From NCBI RefSeq assembly GCF_013870525.1, contig NZ_JACBXD010000074.1:1-39798 (forward strand): a stretch of 39,798 nt of DNA, written 5' to 3'. Shown piece after piece: positions 31,109-39,798 of the stretch. A program made the translations under genes and the position numbers. The first letter of the stretch is position 1. Every line of letters starts with the position of its first letter. Origin of the DNA: Amycolatopsis pittospori (GTDB taxonomy: Bacteria; Actinomycetota; Actinomycetes; Mycobacteriales; Pseudonocardiaceae). A model generated the notes under the pieces. The model was not told the DNA's origin. It ran no database searches and was given only the letters and a program-made list of their open reading frames with translations.

Positions 31109-31116
31109 AAGTTCGA
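31101..31116. promoter_or_regulatory. LexA (SOS)-box-like site
   Basis: TAGAAC-ACAA-GTTCGA matches the LexA consensus TCGAAC-N4-GTTCGA at 11 of 12 half-site positions. It overlaps the predicted start of the WhiA-N-like gene. Its half-sites are identical to those at 23440-23455. Confidence 0.5.
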
Positions 31117-31142
31117 GTCATGGCCAGTGATAGTCCGGTGAC

Positions 31143-31727
31143 TCAACGCGGTTGTTTCACCAAGTCCTGGCAAACCGGGATCCGGCTACTGGCCGTGGCG
31201 AGCTGAGGCACGTCGTTAAGGCCCCTGAGAAGGTCCAGGCGGTCCAGTTCGTCGAGCGAGGTCCGGGCGTCGCGAAGCGCCGTCTTCGTCGTCTCGGAGT
31301 CGGTTGAGGAGTCGAGACGGTGCCGGACGTCGTCGGCGCGGGAGCGGATGCCGTCGAGTTGGGCGACGGCGGCCGTCCGCGAGGCGTCACCGCCGGCGAC
31401 CGGGGACGGGCCGATGGTGCCGAGTGCCGCCGACGTGCGCCTCAGCCCGTCGGCCACCGAGGCCATCAACTGACTGGACGTCCGGGAGGCCTGCTCGGGC
31501 GTGCTCGGATCGACACTGGGCAACGTCGCCATCGTCCGCACGAGCCCGCCGACCGCGCCGCAGTATCCCTCCGCCCAGGCGGAGGCGGGATCGGCCGCCG
31601 ACGGACTGACCGTCGCGAGGCCTTCTTGTCTTGCGTGGGAAGTCACCGGGGGCTGCTGCCCGCACCCGGCCAAGCCGAGCCCGATACTTGTTACCAATGC
31701 GGCAAGGACGGTGGACCGCGGCCGCAC
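31143..31727 (-). CDS. Lipoprotein, sister of the upstream gene
   Basis: A 194-residue lipoprotein. The N-terminus RPRSTVLAALVTSIGLGLAG-C has a lipobox LAGC, so it is lipidated and held on the outer face of the membrane. The mature part is helical, with AWAEGYCGAV near its start and IPVCQDLVKQ at the end; the two cysteines could pair. The upstream lipoprotein has the same layout (SWMDGFCGSL ... APNCKKL), so the two are tandem duplicates. GGGAGG lies 7 bases before the GTG. The function is unknown. Confidence 0.8.
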   Translation of the reverse strand: MRPRSTVLAALVTSIGLGLAGCGQQPPVTSHARQEGLATVSPSAADPASAWAEGYCGAVGGLVRTMATLPSVDPSTPEQASRTSSQLMASVADGLRRTSAALGTIGPSPVAGGDASRTAAVAQLDGIRSRADDVRHRLDSSTDSETTKTALRDARTSLDELDRLDLLRGLNDVPQLATASSRIPVCQDLVKQPR

Positions 31728-31818
31728 GAAAACACCTCCCGACCTGACGACTTCCCGGCTGGCCCCCGACGGTACCGATACCGGGGGGCATTGCAAATCA
31801 ACGTGACGACAAGAACGC

Positions 31819-32373
31819 TCAGGAAGGCAGCTTCTTGCAGTTCGGCGCCTGCTGGGCCAGCGACTTCAGCGAAGCGTTCGTTTCCAGCTGCTGGAACGGA
31901 TCGGGCATGTCGTTGATGTCGGACCCGATCTTCCGGAACGCGACCCCGGCCTCCGCCGTGGCGATCTTGTCGTCCTTCGCCGAGGCGTCCAACTTGGACT
32001 TCGCGGCGACGACCTGGTCCCGGATCGGGGTCAGCGCGTCCACGATGCTCTTGCGCGCGGCTTCCGCCTCCGGGCTCGGCGGCTGACCGAGTCCCCGCAG
32101 ACCGTTGACGGCGTTGTCGAAACCGGGCGCGAACACGCCGAAGGCCTCATCCATCGCCTTGCGGGCACTCCCGACGTCACCCTGGTCGACGTCGGGCATC
32201 TTGAAGTCGCCGATCTTCGCGAAGTCGATCAGCGAACCGCAGAAACCGTCCATCCAGGACCCGCCCGCCGCTGCGGCGGGGGAAGAAGGAGAAGGTGCGG
32301 CGGTGGGCGTCTCGGCGCCACCACAACCCGCCAGCAGGAACGCGGCGGCGAACAGAGCGAACGAACGCCTCAC
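31819..32373 (-). CDS. Lipoprotein, first of a tandem pair
   Basis: A 184-residue lipoprotein. The signal MRRSFALFAAAFLLAGC contains the lipobox LAGC. A short Pro/Ser/Ala linker leads to a helical domain with SWMDGFCGSLIDF at one end and a lone Cys in APNCKKL at the other. It shares the layout of the following gene, 91 bases downstream, though sequence identity looks modest. GGGGAG lies 8 bases before the GTG. It is separated from hppA by a strong hairpin, so it is probably the start of its own transcript. The function is unknown. Confidence 0.8.
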   Translation of the reverse strand: MRRSFALFAAAFLLAGCGGAETPTAAPSPSSPAAAAGGSWMDGFCGSLIDFAKIGDFKMPDVDQGDVGSARKAMDEAFGVFAPGFDNAVNGLRGLGQPPSPEAEAARKSIVDALTPIRDQVVAAKSKLDASAKDDKIATAEAGVAFRKIGSDINDMPDPFQQLETNASLKSLAQQAPNCKKLPS

Positions 32374-32434
32374 GGCAGGGACTCCCCGGATCAGGATCGG
32401 TGTGACGCGCAGAGATTAACGCGCGCCGGACAGA

Positions 32435-32470
32435 CGCCGGGCCCGCCACAGGAACGTGGCGGGCCCGGCG
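32435..32470 (-). terminator. hppA terminator hairpin
   Basis: A perfect 15-bp GC-rich stem (32435-32449 with 32456-32470) and a 6-base loop, 17 bases past the hppA stop and 62 bases before the next start on the same strand. Its sequence is unrelated to the TGAA/TTCA family. Confidence 0.75.
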
Positions 32471-32486
32471 GTGGAACTTTTCGGCG

Positions 32487-34781
<2,295 letters not shown>

Positions 34782-35099
34782 TCGTCCTCCTGGAGACGTC
34801 GCCGTTGGCCAACGACGATCCGCCGATGGAACCGGCGGCTCGCGCGCTGGCATGGGGATCTGAGCCGAGCGTCACGCTAGTCGCACTGCAAGGCACGTCT
34901 CACATGACGCTCGCCACAGACGGTGTGGATTGCGGGAGTGTATTGGTAGTGGGATGGAGGACGGCAAGGCGTCCCCGCCACCGCACGTTCCGTTACCTTG
35001 TGAGGCTGGTCACTGTATCGATCATCCGCGGACCCTCCCGGTGTGCGATCCGGGCCCGGGCGGCCGTTTTCTGTCGGGGCCCTGTGCGAAGCTCGGAAG
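34782..35099. other. Divergent intergenic region, hppA / helicase
   Basis: 318 bases without a credible gene between two divergent starts, so it must hold both promoters. I see no convincing -35/-10 pair, riboswitch or dyad. The GTG at 35043 is an in-frame alternative helicase start. Confidence 0.5.
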
Positions 35100-37646
35100 G
35101 TGGACGGCACCGCGGAATCCGGGAAGGGCAGGCGGCTTCTCGACCGCGCGACGGCGGGGATCCCGGCTTCGCTGTACCCGGTCACCCATGTGGCCGAGCT
35201 ACCCGCACGATCGGCCGATTCCGTGGACTGGCCGGAGTGGGCGGCGCCGCCGGTCGTCGAAGCGCTGACGGCGAACGGGGTCACGGCGCCGTGGCGACAT
35301 CAGGCCGAAGCGGCGTCACTGGCGCGCGAGGGCAAGCACGTCGTCATCTCCACCGGCACCGCTTCCGGTAAGTCGCTCGCGTACCAGTTGCCCGTGCTGT
35401 CGGCGTTGACCGAGGACGAGCGGGCTTCCGCGCTGTACCTCTCCCCGACCAAGGCGCTCGGCGCCGACCAGTTGCGCTCCGTGTCCTCTTTGGACATCAA
35501 GAAGGTGCGCGCGGCGTCGTTCGACGGCGACACCCCACTGGAAGAGCGTGACTGGGTCCGCGCGCACGCGAACTGGGTGTTCACGAACCCGGACATGCTG
35601 CATCGCGGGATCCTCTCGTCGCATTCGCGCTGGTCCCGGTTCTTCCGGCGGCTCTCGTTCGTCGTCGTCGACGAATGCCACAGCTACCGCGGCGTCTTCG
35701 GCTCCCATGTGGCGTTGTTGCTGCGCAGGCTGCAACGGGTCGCCGCGTACTACGGCGCTTCGCCGGTCTTCGTCCTCGCGTCGGCGACGACAGCGGACCC
35801 GGCCGCGTTCGCGTCGAAGCTCTCTGGGCGGGACTGTGTTCCGGTCACCGAGGACGGCTCGCCGCGGGGCGCCCGCACGGTGGCGTTGTGGGAACCCCCG
35901 CTGCTGTCCGAACTTTCCGGCGAGAACGGCGCACCGGTGCGGCGCTCGGCGGGCGCCGAGGCCGCGCGGATCCTGGCCGAACTGGTCATCGAGGGTGCCC
36001 GTTCACTGGCGTTCGTCCGGTCGCGTCGAGGCGCGGAACTCACCGCGCTCGCCACCCGGCGGATCTTGTCCGAAGTGGACGGTGCACTGGCGGAATCCGT
36101 TGCCGCTTATCGGTCGGGCTACCTTCCGGAGGAGCGCCGCGCGCTTGAAGCGGCGTTGCTGTCCGGACGCCTGCTCGGGGTGGCGACGACCAACGCGCTC
36201 GAACTCGGCGTGGACATCGCCGGACTGGACGCCGTGGTGCTGGCCGGCTACCCGGGCACGCTCGCGTCGTTCTGGCAGCAGGCCGGACGGGCCGGGCGCG
36301 CGGGTGACGCGGCACTGGTCGTGTTCGTGGCCCGCGACGATCCGCTGGACACCTATCTCGTGCACCATCCGGCCGCGATCCTGGACCGGCCGGTGGAGGC
36401 CGCCGTCCTCGACCCGTCGAACCCGTACGTGCTGGGACCGCAGCTGGCCTGCGCCATCGCCGAACTCCCGCTGACCGAACCGGAGGTCGCGGCCTTCGGC
36501 GGTGACTCCGCGCGCGCCGTCCTCGCCGATCTGGTCAGGGAGAAGATCGTCCGCCGCCGCACGAGCGGCTGGTATTGGACCTCGCGCGACCGGCCGCACG
36601 CCGACGTCGGCATCCGCGGTTCGGGTGGAGAGCAGATCGCCGTGGTGGAGGCCGATTCCGGGCGGATGCTCGGTACCGTCGACCCGGGTTCCGCCTGCTA
36701 CGCGGTGCATCCCGGCGCGGTGTACCTGCACCAGGGTTCGTCCTACGTGGTCGACGAACTGGATCTGGAGACCGGTCTCGCCCTGGTGCACGCGGAGGAT
36801 CCGGACTGGACCACGTCGCCGCGGGAGATCGTCGACATCAGTGTGCTGCGCACCGAGGAAAGTCAGGTGCACGGCGGGGTCACGGTGAACCTCGGCGAGG
36901 TGTCGGTGAGCTCGCAGGTAGTCGGCTACTTGCGGCGTCGTCCTTCGGGTGAGGTGCTGGATCAGACTCCGCTGGATCTGCCGGAGCAGAGCCTGCACAC
37001 CCGCGCCGTCTGGTACACGATCTCGGCGGAGCTGCTCGGTGTTTCCGATGGCCCCGGGGTCGATGGCTTGGCGGGGACCGGGGGCCATCGGGCGGGGACC
37101 GAAGTTCTGGAGCCGGTGGGGACCGGAGGCTCCAGGGTGGGGACCGAGGATTCCGGGGGCGTGGGGGCTGCGCCCCCACAGGGTGTCGAGCGGGAGTTCG
37201 GCGAGCGCTCTGCGCGAGCAGAGCTCTCCGACTCCCGCTGCGGGACACCGGGGACGAGCGCCGAGTTGGATCCGGCGCGCGTCCCCGGTGCCCTGCATGC
37301 CGCCGAGCACGCGGCGATCGGCCTGCTACCGCTGTTCGCTACGTGCGACCGCTGGGACATCGGCGGGGTGTCTACCGCGTGGCACGAGAACACCGGGGAG
37401 GCGACGGTGTTCGTGCACGATGGCCATCCCGGGGGTGCGGGATTCGCCGATCGCGGGTTTGCCGCAATTGTCCCTTGGCTGGCCGCAACGCGGGAGGCGA
37501 TCGTTTCCTGCGAGTGCCCGGCCGGCTGCCCGTCCTGCGTCCAGTCGCCGAAGTGCGGGAACGGCAACGATCCGCTGGACAAGGCGGGGGCGGTGGCCGT
37601 TCTGGACACCGTGCTCGGGGCGTTGCGTCAGCACGGGTCCCAGTAA
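35100..37646 (+). CDS. DEAD/DEAH-box helicase with C-terminal zinc domain (MrfA/YprA-type)
   Basis: An 848-residue superfamily 2 helicase. Motif I is GTASGKS (86-92), motif II is DECH (191-194), motif III is ASATT, and motif VI is QQAGRAGRAG. The C-terminus carries Cys804, 806, 810, 813 and 819 in CECPAGCPSC and KCG, as in the DUF1998/MrfA zinc-binding domain. In Bacillus, MrfA acts in mitomycin lesion repair; Rv3649 is the positional counterpart. Residues about 648-725 form a low-complexity Gly/Thr/Glu insert encoded by DNA repeats. The GTG at 35100 is used; no good ribosome-binding site is seen. Confidence 0.9.
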   Translation: MDGTAESGKGRRLLDRATAGIPASLYPVTHVAELPARSADSVDWPEWAAPPVVEALTANGVTAPWRHQAEAASLAREGKHVVISTGTASGKSLAYQLPVLSALTEDERASALYLSPTKALGADQLRSVSSLDIKKVRAASFDGDTPLEERDWVRAHANWVFTNPDMLHRGILSSHSRWSRFFRRLSFVVVDECHSYRGVFGSHVALLLRRLQRVAAYYGASPVFVLASATTADPAAFASKLSGRDCVPVTEDGSPRGARTVALWEPPLLSELSGENGAPVRRSAGAEAARILAELVIEGARSLAFVRSRRGAELTALATRRILSEVDGALAESVAAYRSGYLPEERRALEAALLSGRLLGVATTNALELGVDIAGLDAVVLAGYPGTLASFWQQAGRAGRAGDAALVVFVARDDPLDTYLVHHPAAILDRPVEAAVLDPSNPYVLGPQLACAIAELPLTEPEVAAFGGDSARAVLADLVREKIVRRRTSGWYWTSRDRPHADVGIRGSGGEQIAVVEADSGRMLGTVDPGSACYAVHPGAVYLHQGSSYVVDELDLETGLALVHAEDPDWTTSPREIVDISVLRTEESQVHGGVTVNLGEVSVSSQVVGYLRRRPSGEVLDQTPLDLPEQSLHTRAVWYTISAELLGVSDGPGVDGLAGTGGHRAGTEVLEPVGTGGSRVGTEDSGGVGAAPPQGVEREFGERSARAELSDSRCGTPGTSAELDPARVPGALHAAEHAAIGLLPLFATCDRWDIGGVSTAWHENTGEATVFVHDGHPGGAGFADRGFAAIVPWLAATREAIVSCECPAGCPSCVQSPKCGNGNDPLDKAGAVAVLDTVLGALRQHGSQ
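37048..37249 (+). repeat. In-frame repeat insert within the helicase gene
   Basis: GGGGACCG recurs at 37073, 37094, 37118 and 37139 (spacing 21, 24, 21, all multiples of three). It is interleaved with inverted pairs such as GATGGCCC/GGGCCATC and CTGGAGCC/GGCTCCAG. A perfect hairpin GTGGGGGC/GCCCCCAC (37161-37179) follows, then a long imperfect inverted repeat framed by GGTGTC and GACACC (37182-37249). It is translated as repeating GTG/GTE units. Confidence 0.75.
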
Positions 37647-37663
37647 GGCCACTGGGTGGCTTT
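37645..37663. terminator. Hairpin between helicase and PrimPol-like genes
   Basis: AAGGCCAC pairs with GTGGCTTT (one G-U) around TGG. It starts in the helicase stop codon and lies 16 bases from the stop of the convergent gene. Confidence 0.55.
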
Positions 37664-37678
37664 GGAGTTGTGGGTTGA

Positions 37679-38305
37679 TCAGGCGGCGGTGGTCAGGGTC
37701 GCCACGGGGGTGGCGGTCCTGGCACCGGCCAGCGCACGGACGAGCACGTCGTGCACCTCGGCGGCCTCGGGCAGCTGCCAGCCCCAGACCTCCGGCTTGA
37801 CCCGCCAGTGCACGACACCGTGCTGGAACGGCGACGGGGGCAGCGGGATGTAGTCGTTCGCGCCGTGCCACTGGATCGAGGCCTGGTCGGCCAGCTCCCG
37901 CGGGATGCTCGTGGCGACGGTGGTGAGGAACAGCCAGCGACCGTTCGGCATCGCGACGATCGGGGCCGGGTGACCGGTGGCCCGCAGCAGGCGGGCGGCC
38001 GCCTTGCCGAGCTCGTCGTCGACCTCGATGGCGTCCAGCACGGTGCCGGTGGCCACGAGCAGGCTGTGCGTGTCGTCGCCGAACCACGTGGCGACCTCGT
38101 GCGGGTGGGTCTCGATCAGTTCACGCCAGTTGTCCTGCGCGGGGACGGGACGCCGCCAGGTGAGGTCGTCACCCTCGGCGGTGAGCGCCGCGGGCTCGGC
38201 ACCCGGGAGCACCGGCCAGCCACGCCAGGCGAGACCGATCGCCTCCGCACGCATTTCGATACGGAAGGCGCCCCGCCAGCTGTCCGGCCAATTCGCGTCC
38301 AACAT
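37679..38305 (-). CDS. PrimPol-N-like protein (annotated elsewhere as bifunctional DNA primase/polymerase)
   Basis: A 208-residue protein. It has EAIGLAWRGWPVLPG near the N-terminus, SLLVATGTVLDAIEVDDELG (81-100), PIVAMPNGRWLFLTT and DYIPLPPSPFQHGVVHW. This order matches short actinobacterial proteins labelled bifunctional DNA primase/polymerase N-terminal domain. The Asp cluster 91/96/97 is at the place of the catalytic acids, but a full PrimPol triad is not obvious and no helicase part is attached, so activity is doubtful. The ATG has AGGGA about 5 bases upstream. It is convergent with the helicase gene. Confidence 0.6.
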   Translation of the reverse strand: MLDANWPDSWRGAFRIEMRAEAIGLAWRGWPVLPGAEPAALTAEGDDLTWRRPVPAQDNWRELIETHPHEVATWFGDDTHSLLVATGTVLDAIEVDDELGKAAARLLRATGHPAPIVAMPNGRWLFLTTVATSIPRELADQASIQWHGANDYIPLPPSPFQHGVVHWRVKPEVWGWQLPEAAEVHDVLVRALAGARTATPVATLTTAA

Positions 38306-38724
38306 TACTGTCCCTGCCTCAGGTCAACTCTGTCCTGTGTCTGTCTCTGCCGCGCCGGCTCCGGCGAACTTTTCGAAGTGGCGCACATCTCAATAAACGG
38401 CAAGTTGCACATCGGGAGAAGACCTCGCGCGACAACCGGCGGTTACTTAGCGATGAACGCGCGGTAGTCCGACCGGACGGACCGAACACCGGGCGTCCGA
38501 TGAACGGGCGTGCGCGACCGGCGCGATGCCGTTCGTCGCAGCCGAGCAGGGGATCCAGGCCCGGTGAACCCGCTCGCGACCGGCGGTGTGCGGCCGTTCG
38601 GCGGAGCGCTGATCATGCATTCGACCGCTCGCCGCGCGTCAACGACCGCTGCTCGCGCCAAGCGGTTACTCGCCCGTACTCCTTGCCGGTTACCGCCGGG
38701 CGACCGTTCGCCGTGCGACGTCCG
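38306..38724. other. Intergenic region without a recognised gene
   Basis: About 420 bases separate the PrimPol-like start from the end of the Tad gene cluster. Short frames (for example 38443-38661 on the minus strand) are Arg-rich and lack ribosome-binding sites. No tRNA fold, strong hairpin or dyad stands out. It must contain the PrimPol-like promoter. Confidence 0.5.
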
Positions 38725-39081
38725 TCACGGTGGCCGGTCGACCGGTCCCGCCCGGGCGCGCGCTTCCGGGGGCCTGAAGGTCGCCAAATGTCCCGACAGC
38801 ACTGACCGCACCTCGACCAGGGCGTCACCCCTGTCCCAGCGGCAGGTCAGCAGTGTGACCGACATCCGGACCGTGACCTGTCGTGCCCGCTCGCAGGCCG
38901 CGACAGGACCGTCCGTCGCGTGCGAGGCCGCCGCGAGTGCCGCCAGATCGGCGGCGGCCTCGGTGTGGTGCCGGGCCGTGACGGCGGCGCCGATCCAGAA
39001 GGTGAACGCCGCGACGCAGACCAGGACGGCGGCGATCGAGGCCGCCCACGCCGTCGCGAAGCCCCTGTCGTCCGTGCTCAC
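38725..39081 (-). CDS. Rv3654c-family TadE-like protein
   Basis: A 118-residue protein starting STDDRGFATAWAASIAAVLV, with one N-terminal membrane helix of the class III pilin-like type, then the ARHHTEAAADLAALAAA stretch typical of TadE/TadG-like proteins. Two Cys (ACERAR, LLTCRW) may pair outside the cell. The GTG start overlaps the preceding stop (GTGA) and GGGAGC lies upstream. It is last in the visible Tad operon and equivalent to Rv3654c. It is probably a minor pilin or assembly component of a Flp/Tad pilus. Confidence 0.85.
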   Translation of the reverse strand: MSTDDRGFATAWAASIAAVLVCVAAFTFWIGAAVTARHHTEAAADLAALAAASHATDGPVAACERARQVTVRMSVTLLTCRWDRGDALVEVRSVLSGHLATFRPPEARARAGPVDRPP

Positions 39082-39419
39082 GGCCCGCTCCCCGGCTCGG
39101 CGATCGCGAAGGCGCGGGAGCGCAGCCGGACGCCCGGCAGCAGTCCGGCGACGGGTTCGGCCTCGACGCCGGCGGTGATGGCATCGCCTTCGCGGACGAC
39201 GTCCAGCCGGGCTCCGCCCGGCGCTATCTCCCGTACGGCCTGTTCGGCGCGGGCGGGTTGCCCGCGAGCGAGGAGCCGGGCGGCCTCGCGGGCCGCGTCG
39301 GTGCAGCGGACCTGATCGGCGGCGACCCCGACCCCGGCCAGCAGGAGAGCCGAAACGAACGTCAGCGCGACGATGCCGAGCGCGGCCTCCACCGTGACGG
39401 ACCCGCGGTCGCCTCGCAT
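39078..39419 (-). CDS. TadE-family minor pilin
   Basis: A 113-residue protein beginning MRGDRGSVTVEAALGIVALT, the TadE signature with G|SVTVE at the expected processing site and a following hydrophobic helix. The rest is extracellular, with CTDAAREAARLLARGQPA as in Rv3655c homologues. It overlaps the upstream pilin stop by one base (TGATG) and the downstream start by four. It acts at the membrane in Tad pilus assembly; prepilin processing is inferred. Confidence 0.9.
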   Translation of the reverse strand: MRGDRGSVTVEAALGIVALTFVSALLLAGVGVAADQVRCTDAAREAARLLARGQPARAEQAVREIAPGGARLDVVREGDAITAGVEAEPVAGLLPGVRLRSRAFAIAEPGSGP

Positions 39420-39592
39420 CAGGACTTCACCGACAAGGCCCGCTCGATGAGCGCGGTGATCCCGGCGACGACGGCTTCGCTGTTGACGATCAGATAGAGG
39501 ACACCGGCCAGCGCGGCGGCGGCCAGGGTGGCGATGGCGTACTCGACGGTCGCCATGCCGTCGTCGTCGCGGAAGGTGGGGAGGTTGCGCAT
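39419..39592 (-). CDS. Flp-like major pilin (DUF4244 family)
   Basis: A 57-residue pilin, MRNLPTFRDDDG then MATVEYAIATLAAAALA. Cleavage after Gly12 would give a mature chain with Glu5-Tyr6, the Flp/type IVb signature. AAAGG lies 7 bases before the ATG. It is the counterpart of Rv3656c in the Tad cluster. The short C-terminal end (ITALIERALSVKS) is typical of actinobacterial Flp-like pilins. Confidence 0.9.
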   Translation of the reverse strand: MRNLPTFRDDDGMATVEYAIATLAAAALAGVLYLIVNSEAVVAGITALIERALSVKS

Positions 39593-39616
39593 GGAAGTGC
39601 CTTTCGTGGGAAGGGT

Positions 39617-39798
39617 CTAGAGGACGCCGTCGAGCCGGGCGGCGAGGCCGAGCACGACGGGCAGGACTCCGAGGCAGAGGAACGCGGGCAGGAAGCAGAG
39701 GCCGATCGGTGCGGCCAGCAGGACTCCGGCCCGTTCGGCGCGTTCCTCGGCTTCGGACGAGAGCGACTCGCGCAGCCGTACCGCGAGGTCTCGGGCGT
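39617..39798 (-). CDS. Type II secretion F-family (TadC-like) protein, C-terminal end
   Basis: A partial gene entering from the right edge; 60 residues are visible, ARDLAVRLRESLSSEAEERA then two hydrophobic helices (GVLLAAPIGLCFLPAFLCLG, VLPVVLGLAA) and stop. The RLRESL-x-EAEERAER-G loop before the last helices is typical of TadC/GspF platform proteins. It matches Rv3657c by position, 24 bases upstream of the pilin. It is an inner-membrane platform of the Tad pilus. Confidence 0.85.
   Translation of the reverse strand, partial: ARDLAVRLRESLSSEAEERAERAGVLLAAPIGLCFLPAFLCLGVLPVVLGLAARLDGVL

Noticed and set aside
38443..38661. 72-codon minus-strand frame in the 38306-38724 gap
   Set aside because: Arg-rich, no ribosome-binding site, no family; not supported as a gene.

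Overview
The window is high-GC actinobacterial chromosome and looks like the order Pseudonocardiales, most likely Amycolatopsis or a close relative. The grounds are strong G/C third positions, many GTG starts, EspG-like proteins, and gene order shared with Mycobacterium tuberculosis. Three stretches follow the H37Rv order: metalloprotease-dacB-ppa (Rv3626c-Rv3628), holB...topA-Rv3647c-like...helicase (Rv3644c-Rv3649), and the Tad/Flp pilus genes (Rv3654c-Rv3657c). The genus is inferred from general knowledge, not from a search.

Layout. 1-3123: cell-wall carboxypeptidase DacB and soluble pyrophosphatase. 3171-5953: glyA, a CGNR-like protein coupled to a divergent ribosomal protein L11 paralogue with a MerR-type promoter, and a gamma-class carbonic anhydrase. 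6042-8561: secreted zinc carboxypeptidase, TetR regulator and GreA-like factor. 8876-14192: a tightly overlapping five-gene catabolic operon (esterase, SDR, di-iron protein, flavoprotein fragment, Baeyer-Villiger monooxygenase) divergent from a TetR gene. It resembles the mycobacterial mymA-lipR-sadH set. 14287-19870: tRNA-Thr(CGT), a secreted anchored protein, a DnaA-box cluster, holB, and an MFS transporter fused to a thymidylate kinase domain whose P-loop has decayed. 19981-23406: two EspG-like paralogues with two membrane proteins. 23534-26334: a TetR, membrane protein and carboxylesterase operon. 26425-32373: topA, a trypsin-like secreted protease, a WhiA-N-domain-like protein and two sister lipoproteins. 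32487-38305: proton-pumping pyrophosphatase, MrfA-type helicase and a PrimPol-like protein. 38725-39798: Tad pilus genes.

The most distinctive non-coding feature is a family of intergenic hairpins whose arms begin TGAA and end TTCA. They lie mostly between convergent genes. Two almost identical copies differ by one compensated base pair. Two sites identical in both half-sites and one base short of the actinobacterial LexA consensus lie at the starts of the EspG-like operon and of the WhiA-like gene.

The most promising candidate for something undescribed is the L11 paralogue with its CGNR partner. Its N-terminal thiopeptide-contact segment has lost the conserved prolines. Its promoter has a 19-bp spacer filled by a perfect 17-bp dyad, and the -10 box lies so close to the ATG that the transcript should be leaderless. 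Second candidates are the MFS/pseudo-thymidylate-kinase fusion and the DnaA-box cluster beside holB.
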